Assembly (NCBI RefSeq): GCF_018619335.1
Contig: NZ_JAHHDX010000149.1
Span: forward strand, 62,001 to 126,000
Direction of reading: 5' to 3'
DNA: 64,000 nucleotides
DNA from: Alteromonas sp. ALT199
GTDB taxonomy: Bacteria; Pseudomonadota; Gammaproteobacteria; Enterobacterales; Alteromonadaceae
Positions 7,116 through 17,160 of this stretch are shown one piece after another (the stretch's first letter is position 1; each line of letters starts with the position of its first letter). The notes under the pieces were generated by a model. The model was not told the DNA's origin and did not search any database. It saw nothing but the letters and a program-made list of their open reading frames with translations. The position numbers and the translations under genes are program-made.

Positions 7116-7970
7116 TTAATCTTCAATAAATTCAAAAATTGACTCTAAAACCAATTCAGCACTTTCAATCTGCGGGTAGTGGCCTATATCAGCAAGTTCT
7201 ACTGTGTCAGCTTTTGGGATAAGCTCTTTGTATCTAACCACCATATGTGCGCCAGAAATTGGATCTGCCATACCTGCGGTTAGACGAACCGGAATGTCGG
7301 CATTTTGCAGTGCACCTACCCAACGCTCTCTGTATTGCTTGCGCTGTTTCATATAGTCCAAAAGCAAGTGCATGTATTTGTGACCATTGCTTTCAGTAAT
7401 AAGCGCCCAAAAATCATTAATGTCTTGTTCAGAAGGGGGCGTATTCGGGCCAAAAATGTTGTGCATGCTTTTTCGAATTGCGTTTTCGCTTAAAAAAGGA
7501 ATGAGCAGCCCGCCAATAGGGGAAAGCAGCAGCTTTTGAATGGGTAATGCTTGATGGGTTTCAGGAAAAAGGCCGCCATTTAGCAAATGCAGCGACTCTA
7601 TACGAAACGTAAGGTTGCCGTCTAACTGACGGGCCATTAACTCCTGCGCAACGGTATCGCCGTAATCGTGAGATAGAACATGAGCGTGTGTAATTTGAAG
7701 ATGTTTCATTAAGGCTTCTATCACTTCAGCTTGTTCTTTGATTTTGTACTTTTTAGGCGCTTTAGTGCTAAAACCAAAACCCAGCATATCGAGTGTTACG
7801 CAGCGAAACCGTTGGATGAGGGCAGGCCACATTTTAATCCAATCAAAGCTTGCGGTAGGGTACCCATGAATTAATAGTAGCACGGGGCCATCACCCTGGG
7901 CTTTGTAGAAAATCTGCTGACTATTAACGTTTAGAAAGTGGCCTGAGCTTCGCCATTGTGAAAGTTGCAT
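7116..7970 (-). CDS. Alpha/beta hydrolase, dehalogenase/epoxide hydrolase-like
   Basis: A 284-residue cytoplasmic hydrolase. LLLIHGYPTASFDW contains the oxyanion-hole HGYP motif. The nucleophile elbow is LSHDYGDTVA, with Asp in the position used by haloalkane dehalogenases and epoxide hydrolases, instead of the Ser of esterases. The acid is likely in AGMADPISGAH and the base in IGHYPQIE near the C-terminus. It is the first chromosomal gene beyond the element and stands alone. Substrate unknown. Confidence 0.85.
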   Translation of the reverse strand: MQLSQWRSSGHFLNVNSQQIFYKAQGDGPVLLLIHGYPTASFDWIKMWPALIQRFRCVTLDMLGFGFSTKAPKKYKIKEQAEVIEALMKHLQITHAHVLSHDYGDTVAQELMARQLDGNLTFRIESLHLLNGGLFPETHQALPIQKLLLSPIGGLLIPFLSENAIRKSMHNIFGPNTPPSEQDINDFWALITESNGHKYMHLLLDYMKQRKQYRERWVGALQNADIPVRLTAGMADPISGAHMVVRYKELIPKADTVELADIGHYPQIESAELVLESIFEFIED

Positions 7971-8109
7971 TTCTACATGCCTTGTTATGCTTTTATATTT
8001 AGCTTGCCCAGTCCTTGGTTTTAGGTCTGTCGTGAGGACGACATTTAAAGCATGCCGCGCTTGTTAAGTAAGTTAACGTAAAATAAATAGGCGAAGGAGT
8101 AATCCCGTA

Positions 8110-9462
8110 CTAGTTTTCAACCGGAATAGAAACCGTCACCGTAGTTCCTTCCCCTGGGGCTGAGGTTAAGTCAATTTCTCCATTGAATTTCTGGCGAACC
8201 AAGTTGTATAGAATATTTAAGCCTAGCCCAGTGCCGCCTTTATCTCGAGCCGTGGTGTAAAATGGCTCGAACACCTTCTTGTGAAGCGCCTCTGGAATTC
8301 CTTTGCCATTGTCTTGCACACTAATCACAATACCTTTGGCACTTTCTCTGCAGTTCACACTAACTTTATTTAGTTCGTTGTTTACCGATGGACCAAAAGC
8401 GTGGCGCTGAGCATTCGATATTAAATTCGTTAGCAACTGAGCAATAATGCCAGGGCAGGTAGTTATAACTAAATCGGGTGTAACGTCTATGCTTAGCTCG
8501 ACTTGTTCCTTGCGCAGCATGGGCCTTAATGGGTTACATACCCGAGGGATGTATTCATCTAGCGCAATTTTCTCAATTTCTAGAGAGGTTTGATCGGCAG
8601 AGGTTCGCTTAAAGTCTTGAACTAATCTTGCGGCGCGCATTAGGCTTGTTTCAGCTAAATTTAGCCCCTCAGAGCATATTGCTTCAAAGTCTTTAAAAGC
8701 TTGTTCAGTTAATTCGTCATTTTCGAAGTCTCGGTAAGTGTTTTTTAGCTCTTCTTTGCAATTACTGACGGAGGTTAGCGCAATACCTAAGGGCGTATTA
8801 ACTTCGTGAGCGATACCTGCTACTAGGTTACCTAAGGCGGCCATTTTTTCTGATTCAACAAGCTTTTCTTGGGCAGCCTCAAGCTCAGCCGTTCGCTCGC
8901 TAACTTTTTTCTCTAACGTTTGGTTTGCTTCTAGTAACTGCACTTCATAGTCGGCCCGTTCTTTTGCACTTACTGCGCGGCCGTAAAGGTCGGCAAGCGA
9001 TGCTGCAAATACCACTTCATCGGCAAGCCATTCACGCGGTTTACCTTGATGTTCACAGCAGATTATCCCTATCATTTTTCCACGGTGGCGTATGGGTACA
9101 TCCAGCATAGAGCTTATGCCAAGCGGCGATAAATACACTTCGGAAAATTCAAAGGTTGCAACATCGGTCAGTGCGTCGTGGGCTGCTATGGTTCTGCCTG
9201 AGTCTAGCGCTTCAAAATAATGGGGGAAATCTCTTCTAGTTAGCACTAAACTTTCGTGATCTAGGTCGTTTCCTCTATCGATAAGCAAAGTACATTGCAC
9301 TAGTGTTTGATTCTCGTCATATAACCAAATGCCCGCTCGCGTAATTTCCAAACCTTCACACACAGAGTTGATAATCAACCTAGAAGCAACGTCTAGTTCA
9401 CCTTTATCAATGTCTGGGCTTTGGCTAACGCGTAGTAAAATTAACTCTAGCGCTTCTTTCAT
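8110..9462 (-). CDS. Soluble GAF-domain sensor histidine kinase
   Basis: A 450-residue histidine kinase without membrane segments. A GAF domain (about 20-165) is followed by a coiled coil (about 165-210) and a HisKA box ALGNLVAGIAHEVNTPLGIA with the phospho-accepting His. The ATPase domain shows LISNAQRHAF (N box) and GTGLGLNILYNLV (G2 box). The gene overlaps the upstream HD-GYP response regulator by four bases (ATGA), so the two form one unit and probably a signalling pair. Signal unknown. Confidence 0.93.
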   Translation of the reverse strand: MKEALELILLRVSQSPDIDKGELDVASRLIINSVCEGLEITRAGIWLYDENQTLVQCTLLIDRGNDLDHESLVLTRRDFPHYFEALDSGRTIAAHDALTDVATFEFSEVYLSPLGISSMLDVPIRHRGKMIGIICCEHQGKPREWLADEVVFAASLADLYGRAVSAKERADYEVQLLEANQTLEKKVSERTAELEAAQEKLVESEKMAALGNLVAGIAHEVNTPLGIALTSVSNCKEELKNTYRDFENDELTEQAFKDFEAICSEGLNLAETSLMRAARLVQDFKRTSADQTSLEIEKIALDEYIPRVCNPLRPMLRKEQVELSIDVTPDLVITTCPGIIAQLLTNLISNAQRHAFGPSVNNELNKVSVNCRESAKGIVISVQDNGKGIPEALHKKVFEPFYTTARDKGGTGLGLNILYNLVRQKFNGEIDLTSAPGEGTTVTVSIPVEN

Positions 9463-10988
9463 TCATCTTCGTCCGGTTCTGTAGCGCGGATCTCTAGTAT
9501 TCTATCGAAGTGCTCTAACATTACATGGGTGATTAAAGGGTCGAACTGTTTACCTGCATTTTCTTGTAGGTAGGCTTTTACTTCGTCAACGCCCCAAGCA
9601 GGCTTATAACATCGTTTGGAAAGAAGAGCATCGACCACGTCAACAATAGCCATAATACGGCCTTCTACTGGGATATTGTCCCCAGCTAGCCCATCAGGGT
9701 AGCCTTTTCCATCCCATCTTTCGTGGTGTGTTTTGGCAATAATTGCGCCCATCTTGGCAACGATGCGGTCGGAGTCTGCTAGCAGCTCATAGCCTTTTTG
9801 AGCGTGAGTTTTCATAATTTCCCATTCTTCAGGGTCAAGCTTTCCAGGCTTGTGCAAGATGGTTTCGGGTATACTTATTTTTCCCACATCATGAAGCGCT
9901 GCTGAATAGCGAATGGTTTCTATAAACTCTTTGCTCATATGAAGTTTCTCTGCAAGAAACTCTGTCATTAAGATTACGCGTCTTACGTGGCCACCGGTTT
10001 CTTTGCTACGCATCTCGATAGCGTCGCTTAGCACCATGATGAGTTCTTTCTGGGTTTTTTGAATGTCTTCTTTCTGCGTAAGGTTTTGGAAAATAACCGC
10101 CACATTGGATGCAAACATTTCCAGTGTTTTTCTCTGCATCACGTCTAAAGGCTCGTTTAGTTTTACGTACAAAATATTGTGGCTGTCTTCACCCGTGGGG
10201 TAATAGCCAATAAATACTTTATCACTCTGTAAATGTGATTTTTTCGCTAATACTTGTCTAACGTCTTTTTCAATTTCCTCTGGAATACGGGTGGATATTC
10301 CAGGTTCGCACAATCCAACGAGGTCTCCGCTTGCACCCAACACTGTCATGCTGGTATCACCATATAAATCGGTATGTTGGGTAGACAGGTATAACACTGA
10401 GTTGTTTAAATTTAAAAGGGTGAGCGTTTGTTTCAGTACGGCAGTACCGAATTGAGCTAAAGACTGGCTTGCCAACACAGACGAAGAAGATTTAAGCACG
10501 TCTTCCATTCCGCGTTTACCTTTCTCTATTGTTTGTATATCACGATAAGAACGTATGGCAGTGTAAACGCATGATTTCAGCTTAAGTGATGAAAGCTCTG
10601 TCTTTGCTTTGTAATCATTAATGTCATATCGCCTGATAACATCTTCTTCAGGTGCTTGCCCTGGCTGCCCTGTTCGTAAAATTAGCCGGGAGATATGATT
10701 ATTAAGGTCGTTGCGAATGGCATCAACCAGCTTAAGCCCAGCATCGTCGGTTTCCATTACTACGTCGACAAATGCCAGCGCAATATCTGGGTTAGCTTTA
10801 AAAAGCGCTAAACCTTTTTTACCGCTGTACGCTGATAAAAACTCTATACCACGCTTCTCAAAAGTAAATTTGCGTAACGTTAGTTTAGTAACCTCGTGTA
10901 TGCCTTCTTCGTCATCAATAATGGCAATTTTCCAAGGGGGTAAACTAGAAGTATCTTTTTCAATTTTCGACTTTTTGAATAACGACAT
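9459..10988 (-). CDS. Response regulator with HD-GYP domain
   Basis: A 509-residue protein. A receiver domain (about 20-150) contains IAIIDDEEG and the phosphorylation site AFVDVVME. A middle region (about 165-310) fits the DUF3369 domain found between receivers and HD-GYP domains. The C-terminal HD-GYP domain has HDVGKISIPETIL, KTHAQKG and HHERWDGKGYPDGL with the metal ligands and GYP signature intact, so it should hydrolyse cyclic di-GMP. It is translationally coupled to the histidine kinase that follows. Confidence 0.93.
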   Translation of the reverse strand: MSLFKKSKIEKDTSSLPPWKIAIIDDEEGIHEVTKLTLRKFTFEKRGIEFLSAYSGKKGLALFKANPDIALAFVDVVMETDDAGLKLVDAIRNDLNNHISRLILRTGQPGQAPEEDVIRRYDINDYKAKTELSSLKLKSCVYTAIRSYRDIQTIEKGKRGMEDVLKSSSSVLASQSLAQFGTAVLKQTLTLLNLNNSVLYLSTQHTDLYGDTSMTVLGASGDLVGLCEPGISTRIPEEIEKDVRQVLAKKSHLQSDKVFIGYYPTGEDSHNILYVKLNEPLDVMQRKTLEMFASNVAVIFQNLTQKEDIQKTQKELIMVLSDAIEMRSKETGGHVRRVILMTEFLAEKLHMSKEFIETIRYSAALHDVGKISIPETILHKPGKLDPEEWEIMKTHAQKGYELLADSDRIVAKMGAIIAKTHHERWDGKGYPDGLAGDNIPVEGRIMAIVDVVDALLSKRCYKPAWGVDEVKAYLQENAGKQFDPLITHVMLEHFDRILEIRATEPDEDE

Positions 10989-11283
10989 ACACAGTGTAGT
11001 GAACGATTTAATACCCTAAACGTAAGCCACAATTTTCATTCTCGCAAATCCGTAGATAAACTTTTGTTCTAAAGTTGAATGCTGTTGATTTGTTAAGAAA
11101 AACGATTTTTATTTCTGACTCATTTCGTGTTTTGAATGGAAGTGAGTAAATGAAATTTTTTCAACATTTCTATATATATCTATAAAAACAATCAATCTGA
11201 ATAAGCTTTCCCGCCTATTGAAGAGTCACTTCCCCGTGTTTACTCTAAATTAACAAATTCAATAACCGTGTTTAAGGAAGTGT

Positions 11284-11955
11284 ATGAATTTTGCAGAATT
11301 TGCAGCATCAAGAAAAAGTGTTCGAGGGTTCACAAAGCAGCAGGTAACAAAAGAAACGGTAGACGCTATTATCAACGCAGCGAAGTGGGCGCCGTCGTCG
11401 TACAACACGCAAACGTGGAAAATTCATGCGGTTGCTGGGGATGTACTAGATAAGATTCGTGAGGGTAACACTAAAAATACGTTAGAGGGGAAGCCTCATG
11501 TTCGAGATTTTCCTTATAAGGAAGCCTACGAGGGTATTCATCGTCAACGCCAGATAGATGTAGCTATTCAACTGTTCGATGTAATGGGAATAGCTCGAGA
11601 AGATAAAGAAAAACGCATGGATTGGATGATGCGAGGTTTCAGACAGTTTGATGCACCAGTTTCGTTAGTTCTTACTTATGATAAGTCTCTAGAGCCTGCT
11701 GGAATAACGCAGTTTGGCTTAGGATCGCTAGCGTATGGCATAGTGCTGGCTGCGTGGGATTTAGGGCTTGGTTGCGTTATAAATGGTCAGGGCATAATGC
11801 AGTCTGAAGTAGTACATAAGTATGCTAATATCCCTGATGATGAAGCCATTATGATATGCATAGCCTTGGGCTACCCAGACCCAGAATTCGCCGCGAATGA
11901 CGTTCGTTCAGTCCGTGCCGACAACGAAGAGTTTGTGACCTACCACGGCTTCTAG
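11284..11955 (+). CDS. Nitroreductase family protein
   Basis: A 223-residue FMN-dependent oxidoreductase of the nitroreductase superfamily. The N-terminus FAEFAASRKSVRGFT and NAAKWAPSSYNTQTWKI are the usual flavin-binding segments, and the C-terminal part has GLGSLAYGIVLAAWDLGLGC and IALGYPDPEF. AAGGAAG lies 5 bases before the ATG. Substrates may be nitroaromatics or quinones. The next gene is another flavin reductase on the same strand, 120 bases away. Confidence 0.9.
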   Translation: MNFAEFAASRKSVRGFTKQQVTKETVDAIINAAKWAPSSYNTQTWKIHAVAGDVLDKIREGNTKNTLEGKPHVRDFPYKEAYEGIHRQRQIDVAIQLFDVMGIAREDKEKRMDWMMRGFRQFDAPVSLVLTYDKSLEPAGITQFGLGSLAYGIVLAAWDLGLGCVINGQGIMQSEVVHKYANIPDDEAIMICIALGYPDPEFAANDVRSVRADNEEFVTYHGF

Positions 11956-12075
11956 TGCGTTAAGTTTAAAGCGTACTCTTTTGATAGTGGGTTAAGGTAG
12001 CGTAGCCTTGGTTATGTTCAGTAATATCCGCTAAGCTGGTCAACACGGTGTGTTAGTTAAAAAGGGTTAATTGAT

Positions 12076-12738
12076 ATGAAGTTTTTAGTTTTCTTAGGAA
12101 CTGTACGTGATAGCACACCTCCTAGGCCAGCTAGGCTAGGACTTCGAGTTGCAAAAGCGATATTAAACTGGGCGAAAAGTAATATGGCTGAACACGAATT
12201 TGAGCTTATAGATCCGTTAGATTATCCAACAGGAGAAGTGTTTAAGCCTCATTTTTCTTATGCACAAAGACAAGCGCCTGAGGCGTTATCTTCACTTGCT
12301 GAAAAAATAGAATCTGCGGATGGTTATGTAATGGTAAGCCCTGAATATAATCATTCAATGAGCCCTGCATTGGCGAATTTGCTTAATCACTTCGGCAGCT
12401 CTCTATATTCATTTAAGCCCAGTGTTATTGCTACTTATTCAGTGGGGCAGTGGGGCGGTATGCGCGCGGCGGTTGGAATGAGAACATTTTTATCTGAGCT
12501 AGGATGCCTGCCTGTTTCCGCGATGATACATGTGCCTCGTGCGCATGATGAATTTGATGATGAAGGGTATGCATCTAGTGAAAAAGAAGATAGCTGGCAA
12601 TCTTATTTAGGACGCGCGCTCAATCAAATGCTGTGGTGGGCTGAAGCTGCGACTCGCCATCGACAAGAAAAAGACCCTTTCGAAACCTCGAAAGCTTTTA
12701 CCAAAGCTCCCTCTCAACGGAATGTTATAGAGAACTAG
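12076..12738 (+). CDS. NADPH-dependent FMN reductase-like protein
   Basis: A 220-residue flavodoxin-fold protein. FLGTVRDSTPPRPARLGLRV at the N-terminus is the phosphate-binding loop region of the family, and MVSPEYNHSMSPALANLLNH is its most conserved segment. The C-terminal extension is longer than in azoreductases. It probably reduces FMN or quinones. Its end is 10 bases from the convergent GGDEF-EAL gene. Confidence 0.88.
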   Translation: MKFLVFLGTVRDSTPPRPARLGLRVAKAILNWAKSNMAEHEFELIDPLDYPTGEVFKPHFSYAQRQAPEALSSLAEKIESADGYVMVSPEYNHSMSPALANLLNHFGSSLYSFKPSVIATYSVGQWGGMRAAVGMRTFLSELGCLPVSAMIHVPRAHDEFDDEGYASSEKEDSWQSYLGRALNQMLWWAEAATRHRQEKDPFETSKAFTKAPSQRNVIEN

Positions 12739-12748
12739 GCAACAGCTA

Positions 12749-14650
12749 TTAGTCAAAATTAGACATGAAGCGCTCTATCTCTGATGCAGGAACAGGTTTG
12801 CTCCAATAATACCCTTGTCCCAAATTGCACCCCATGCTTTTCAACTTGTCCAAAGCTGCCTTGTTTTCAATTCCTTCGGCGACAGTCTTCATTCCTAAAC
12901 TTTCAGCAATGTTGATTATGGCCGAAACGAGAGAGTCGTCGCTTTCTTCAATGCCTAAGGTGTTTATAAAAATACGATCTATCTTTAGCTTACTAGCACT
13001 AAAAGTACGAAGGTAGTTTAAGTTAGAGTAACCCGTTCCAAAATCATCAATAGCAAAATGTACTCCTAACGATTTTATGGTTTCGAGCTGTTCGGCAATG
13101 GTACCTTTTTCGTCTGCTAAAATTGTTTCAGTAAGCTCTAGTTCCAGATACTCGGGAGCGAGGTTTGAATTTAGCAATGCTTGTTCAACTAACTGAGGCA
13201 GTGTGCCATCTTTAAACTGGGCGAAAGAAAGGTTAACCGCCACAGTAAGGTTGCTATGCCCTTTTTTATGTTGCTTCGCGCAAAAATCACAAGCTTGATT
13301 TAACACCCATGCTCCAAGAGGGTTAATTAAACCACTGCTTTCTGCAAGGGGAATGAACTTGTCGGGAAAGATCATAGAACCATCATTTTGAGGCCATCTT
13401 AGTAGCGCCTCTACAGCCTCAACTTTGTCAGATTCCAAATCAATTAAAGGTTGGTAATACACTTCTAATTCGTTGGCATTTACGGCGGGTCGTAAACGCT
13501 GAATTAACGTGAATTTTTCATCATTTTCTTTATCAAATCGTACATCGTAGTATTCATACCTGTTTCTGCCATTGCGCTTCGCTTCATACATGGCAATGTC
13601 AGCTTTGCGGCAGAGCTGCTTAAATTGATTGCCGTCAGAAGGTGCCTGTGCAGCACCAATAGACGCAGATACCACTATTTTGGTTTGCATAATTTCAAAT
13701 TCACTCGAGCACCATGTGATTAAGTTCTTGCATAAGGTGTCGATTTCAGACTTACCTGATATGTCCGGCGCCAAGAGAATAAACTCATCACCTCCGAAAC
13801 GTATTAAATATTGCTGTGCAGATAAACGGTCGGTAATGGTTTGAGATATTTGCTGTAAAAACCGGTCGCCAGCGGCATGACCCAGAGCATCGTTAATGGG
13901 CTTAAAATTATCAAGGTCGATAAATAATAGTGCTAGTTGCAGCCCTTTTTCTTCGCTCTCACGTAACCTTTCATTAAAAAGTCGCTCTCCCATTATTCTA
14001 TTGGGTAAATTTGTTAAAGGGTCGTAGTGAGCAAGGTGCTGAATATGCGCTCTGTTTTTCTCAACTTTGGCAACTTCTTGCTGAAGGGAAGACATCAGTC
14101 GCCTTATGTCTTGAACTAAGATAAAAACACTAAATCCGGTGATAACGAAAATTACCATGATAAAGAGCATGTGGGGCCAGCTGAGTATTGGTGGATGTGG
14201 TATCACTACGTCATTAATTACAAGCCATGCGAGTGTGACGCATTGGAGAAGTACTAAAGAAAGGACAGTGCTAAATAGGGCAATACCTCCTAACAATGCA
14301 GCAAATATAATAACGCCCGGGTATCCGAGCATAGCAATGTCAAATACACCAGCACCAGTTGCGGATAAAGCGAATAGCATAGACGACATGGCACCTAATA
14401 GTAGATAGCTGCTGGTGGCTATGTAGCGCTTATATGCGAGTATTGCTGTGACAATAAGAGATAACTGACCCAGCAAGAAAATATCAAAGGTAATGCCTCT
14501 CGCGACTAGAGAGGCGGCAAAAAGCCCGAACCCCGTAACCATACTTATTTGGATGACACGGCGTCTTCGGATCAATATTAGGTCAGTAAGCTTTACTGGT
14601 GAAGAAAATAAGTCTTTAAGCCGCATTCTTCCAAATCTTGCAGTAGGCAT
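12749..14650 (-). CDS. Membrane GGDEF-EAL cyclic di-GMP protein
   Basis: A 633-residue protein. About five or six hydrophobic segments occupy residues 30-185, followed by a short coiled coil. The GGDEF domain (about 205-370) has an intact RFGGDEFILLAP, but no RxxD inhibitory site is seen just before it. The EAL domain (about 385-630) has EALLRW, NLSFAQF, ELTETIL, DDFGTGYSNLNYLRTF and KIDRIFI, so the catalytic residues appear present. Both synthesis and hydrolysis of cyclic di-GMP are possible. It may act with the nearby HD-GYP regulator, but they are not in one operon. Confidence 0.93.
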   Translation of the reverse strand: MPTARFGRMRLKDLFSSPVKLTDLILIRRRRVIQISMVTGFGLFAASLVARGITFDIFLLGQLSLIVTAILAYKRYIATSSYLLLGAMSSMLFALSATGAGVFDIAMLGYPGVIIFAALLGGIALFSTVLSLVLLQCVTLAWLVINDVVIPHPPILSWPHMLFIMVIFVITGFSVFILVQDIRRLMSSLQQEVAKVEKNRAHIQHLAHYDPLTNLPNRIMGERLFNERLRESEEKGLQLALLFIDLDNFKPINDALGHAAGDRFLQQISQTITDRLSAQQYLIRFGGDEFILLAPDISGKSEIDTLCKNLITWCSSEFEIMQTKIVVSASIGAAQAPSDGNQFKQLCRKADIAMYEAKRNGRNRYEYYDVRFDKENDEKFTLIQRLRPAVNANELEVYYQPLIDLESDKVEAVEALLRWPQNDGSMIFPDKFIPLAESSGLINPLGAWVLNQACDFCAKQHKKGHSNLTVAVNLSFAQFKDGTLPQLVEQALLNSNLAPEYLELELTETILADEKGTIAEQLETIKSLGVHFAIDDFGTGYSNLNYLRTFSASKLKIDRIFINTLGIEESDDSLVSAIINIAESLGMKTVAEGIENKAALDKLKSMGCNLGQGYYWSKPVPASEIERFMSNFD

Positions 14651-14785
14651 CTAGCAACATTAAACCTAACTTTAAAAAAAGCAAGTGCAGAGACCTAAAG
14701 ATAAGCATATTGGGTAAACAACTGTTAGTAATGGGAAGGGAAAAAAGACAGCAAAGCGCGGAGTCGATGCTGTCTTTATTATTAG

Positions 14786-15892
14786 TTACCTTTCATCTGA
14801 AGGGGCGTAACGCTCTAACCAATGTGCATAAGGCGCAGGCATCACCCAAGATGGTTCTTTAACGCCAAGCTGTTTTGCAGCAAAATAAGTCCAATGCGGG
14901 TTAGTAAGGTGCATTCTACCTACCATAACAACATCAAGCTGTTGGTTTTCGATAGTCTCGTTTGCTAACTCTGGTGTGTCTACACCCCAAGCCGTTGCAA
15001 CAGGGATATCAGCTTCGTCTCGTACGCGTTTTGCTACAGGCGCTAAGAAAGCTGGGCCCCACGGAATATTTGCTTCAGGGGTATTGAATCCCACGCTAAC
15101 ACTTACAAAATCAGCGCCAATTTCTTTAAACTGTTTAATGAGTTCGATAGATTCGCTAAGTGTTTGCTCGTCTTCACCATCGTATTCAATAACGCCAAAA
15201 CGCACGGTTAGCGGTAGGTTTTCTGGCCAAAATTCACGCACTGCACTTAGTGTTTCAAGCAAGAAGCGACCGCGACCTTGTGCATCACCGCCGTATTCAT
15301 CTGTACGCTTATTGGCGTGTTTTGAGAAAAAGCTTTGGGCTAGATAACCGTGAGCAAAGTGAAGTTCAAGCCATTCGAAGCCTGCTTCAAGCGCACGCTC
15401 GGCGCCTTTAACAAAGTCACCCTTAACGCGTTCAATATCGGCTTTAGTCATCTCCGTAGGTGTTACCGGAAGGTGCGCGCCAAACGCTTGTGCAGATGGG
15501 CCAATAGGTTGCCAACCGTTTTCTTCACTTGGCTGAATGTGATCGTCGCCTTCCCAAGGACGGTTAGCGCTGGCTTTACGCCCTGCATGAGCAATTTGAA
15601 TACCTGCAACCGCGCCTTGGCTTTTGATGCGCTCTGCGATGTTTTTAAGGCCGCTGACGTGTTCGTCTTTCCAAATGCCTAAGCAATTTGGCGTAATACG
15701 ACCTTCCGGAGAAACCGCTGTAGCTTCAACGATTACAAGCCCTGCGCCACCACGGGCGAACGACTGATAGTTTGCTTCATGCCACTGGTTGGTAAAGCCG
15801 TCTTCTGCCGAATATTGGCACATAGGGGGCACGGCAATTCGATTGCGAAGCGTGACGTCTTTTAACGAAAACTGTTCAAATAGTGCAGTCAT
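14786..15892 (-). CDS. Old Yellow Enzyme family NADH:flavin oxidoreductase
   Basis: A 368-residue FMN enzyme. NRIAVPPMCQYSAEDGFTN resembles the YqjM-type branch. Active-site and FMN-binding motifs include IQIAHAGRK, ELHFAHGYLAQSFFSKHANK and RTDEYGG, with VGRMHLTNPHW near the end. It should reduce activated C=C bonds with NAD(P)H. It is the last gene of a minus-strand run DJ-1-like, alcohol dehydrogenase, OYE, divergent from a LysR regulator; the set looks like a response to reactive carbonyls or enals. Confidence 0.92.
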   Translation of the reverse strand: MTALFEQFSLKDVTLRNRIAVPPMCQYSAEDGFTNQWHEANYQSFARGGAGLVIVEATAVSPEGRITPNCLGIWKDEHVSGLKNIAERIKSQGAVAGIQIAHAGRKASANRPWEGDDHIQPSEENGWQPIGPSAQAFGAHLPVTPTEMTKADIERVKGDFVKGAERALEAGFEWLELHFAHGYLAQSFFSKHANKRTDEYGGDAQGRGRFLLETLSAVREFWPENLPLTVRFGVIEYDGEDEQTLSESIELIKQFKEIGADFVSVSVGFNTPEANIPWGPAFLAPVAKRVRDEADIPVATAWGVDTPELANETIENQQLDVVMVGRMHLTNPHWTYFAAKQLGVKEPSWVMPAPYAHWLERYAPSDER

Positions 15893-15991
15893 ATTTCTCT
15901 CTAATGAAGATAAGAATAAAAAGTACCCAGGCTATGCTGGGCACTTGAATGAAGAAAAAGCGTATGCGCGTTGCGTTATATGCAACCCGGC

Positions 15992-17146
15992 TTATGCGGC
16001 AAGGGTTAAAATTTCGCGCGCTTTTGCCAGGTCGATATCGCCATGCTCACCAAGCGCGGTTAATCCATTGCGCTCTAGGTTTGCGATAAGCCCATCAATT
16101 GCAGACTTTTCTATGTCATAGTCTGATAGGCGGGTTTTCACCTGCATGGTTTCGAAAAAGTCTTGTACAGCCTTAATAGTCAAGTCGATGGCCTTTTCTT
16201 TGTCATCTTCTTGAATACCGAATACGCGCTCGCCTAGCTGCAGTATTTTTTCTTGCTTCTTGTCGCGCTGCACAAACATTAGCGATGGCAACACAATGGC
16301 TAAAGTCGCGGCGTGATCTAAACCGTGTAGGGCAGTCAGTTCGTGCCCAATCATATGAGTGCCCCAGTCTTGTGGTACACCTTTTCCGATAAGGCCGTTA
16401 AGCGCCATAGTTGCTGACCACATCACATTAGCACGTACGTCGTAGTCTTCAGGTGTCGCTAAAGCTTTAGGGCCTTCTTGAATTAAGGTTTGTAAAATAC
16501 CTTCAGCAAAACGGTCTTGAAGTGGCGCATTCACAGGGTAAGTAAGGTACTGCTCAATAACGTGAACAAATGCATCAACTACACCATTGGAAACCTGACG
16601 AGGGGGTAGTGAATAAGTGAATTCTGGGTCAAGTACAGCAAAAACAGGCTGTACCGTTTCAGAAGAAAACGCGCGTTTTTGCGAGGTTTTTTTTCGGTTT
16701 ACCACTGAGTTACCGTTGCTCTCAGAACCTGTGGCAGGTAACGTAAGTACTGCTCCTACAGGCAGCGGGTTTTCAAATGCTGCGCCTTTAACTAATATAT
16801 CCCACGGGTCGCCTGCAAAGTTTACTGCCGCTGCCACAAATTTGGCACCGTCGATAACGCTGCCGCCGCCTACTGCAAGAATGAAGTTCACGTCATTTTC
16901 ACGGGCCAGATTTACCGCTTTCATCAATGTTTCAAATTCTGGGTTTGGCTCAACGCCCTGAAATTCAATAACGTCTGCGCCTTCCAGCGCGGTAGTTACT
17001 TTATCGTAAATACCATTTTTCTTAATTGAGCCGCCACCGTATAGGAAGAGGACTTTTGCTTGTTCCGGCAAACGTGAAGACACTTCACTTAGTTGACCTT
17101 TGCCGAACAAAATTTCGGTTTGATTTTTAAATGTAAAATTAAGCAT
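15992..17146 (-). CDS. Iron-containing alcohol dehydrogenase, YqhD/BdhA-like
   Basis: A 384-residue group III alcohol dehydrogenase. The cofactor domain has FLYGGGSIKKNGIYD and AVGGGSVIDGAKF. Metal-ligand regions are VVDAFVHVIEQYL and GHELTALHGLDHAATLAI. The strong likeness of the N-terminus FTFKNQTEILFGKGQ to YqhD suggests an NADPH-dependent aldehyde reductase. It lies 14 bases after the DJ-1-like gene and about 100 bases before the OYE gene, consistent with one operon for aldehyde detoxification. Confidence 0.93.
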   Translation of the reverse strand: MLNFTFKNQTEILFGKGQLSEVSSRLPEQAKVLFLYGGGSIKKNGIYDKVTTALEGADVIEFQGVEPNPEFETLMKAVNLARENDVNFILAVGGGSVIDGAKFVAAAVNFAGDPWDILVKGAAFENPLPVGAVLTLPATGSESNGNSVVNRKKTSQKRAFSSETVQPVFAVLDPEFTYSLPPRQVSNGVVDAFVHVIEQYLTYPVNAPLQDRFAEGILQTLIQEGPKALATPEDYDVRANVMWSATMALNGLIGKGVPQDWGTHMIGHELTALHGLDHAATLAIVLPSLMFVQRDKKQEKILQLGERVFGIQEDDKEKAIDLTIKAVQDFFETMQVKTRLSDYDIEKSAIDGLIANLERNGLTALGEHGDIDLAKAREILTLAA

Positions 17147-17160
17147 CGTGCTGCCTGTCC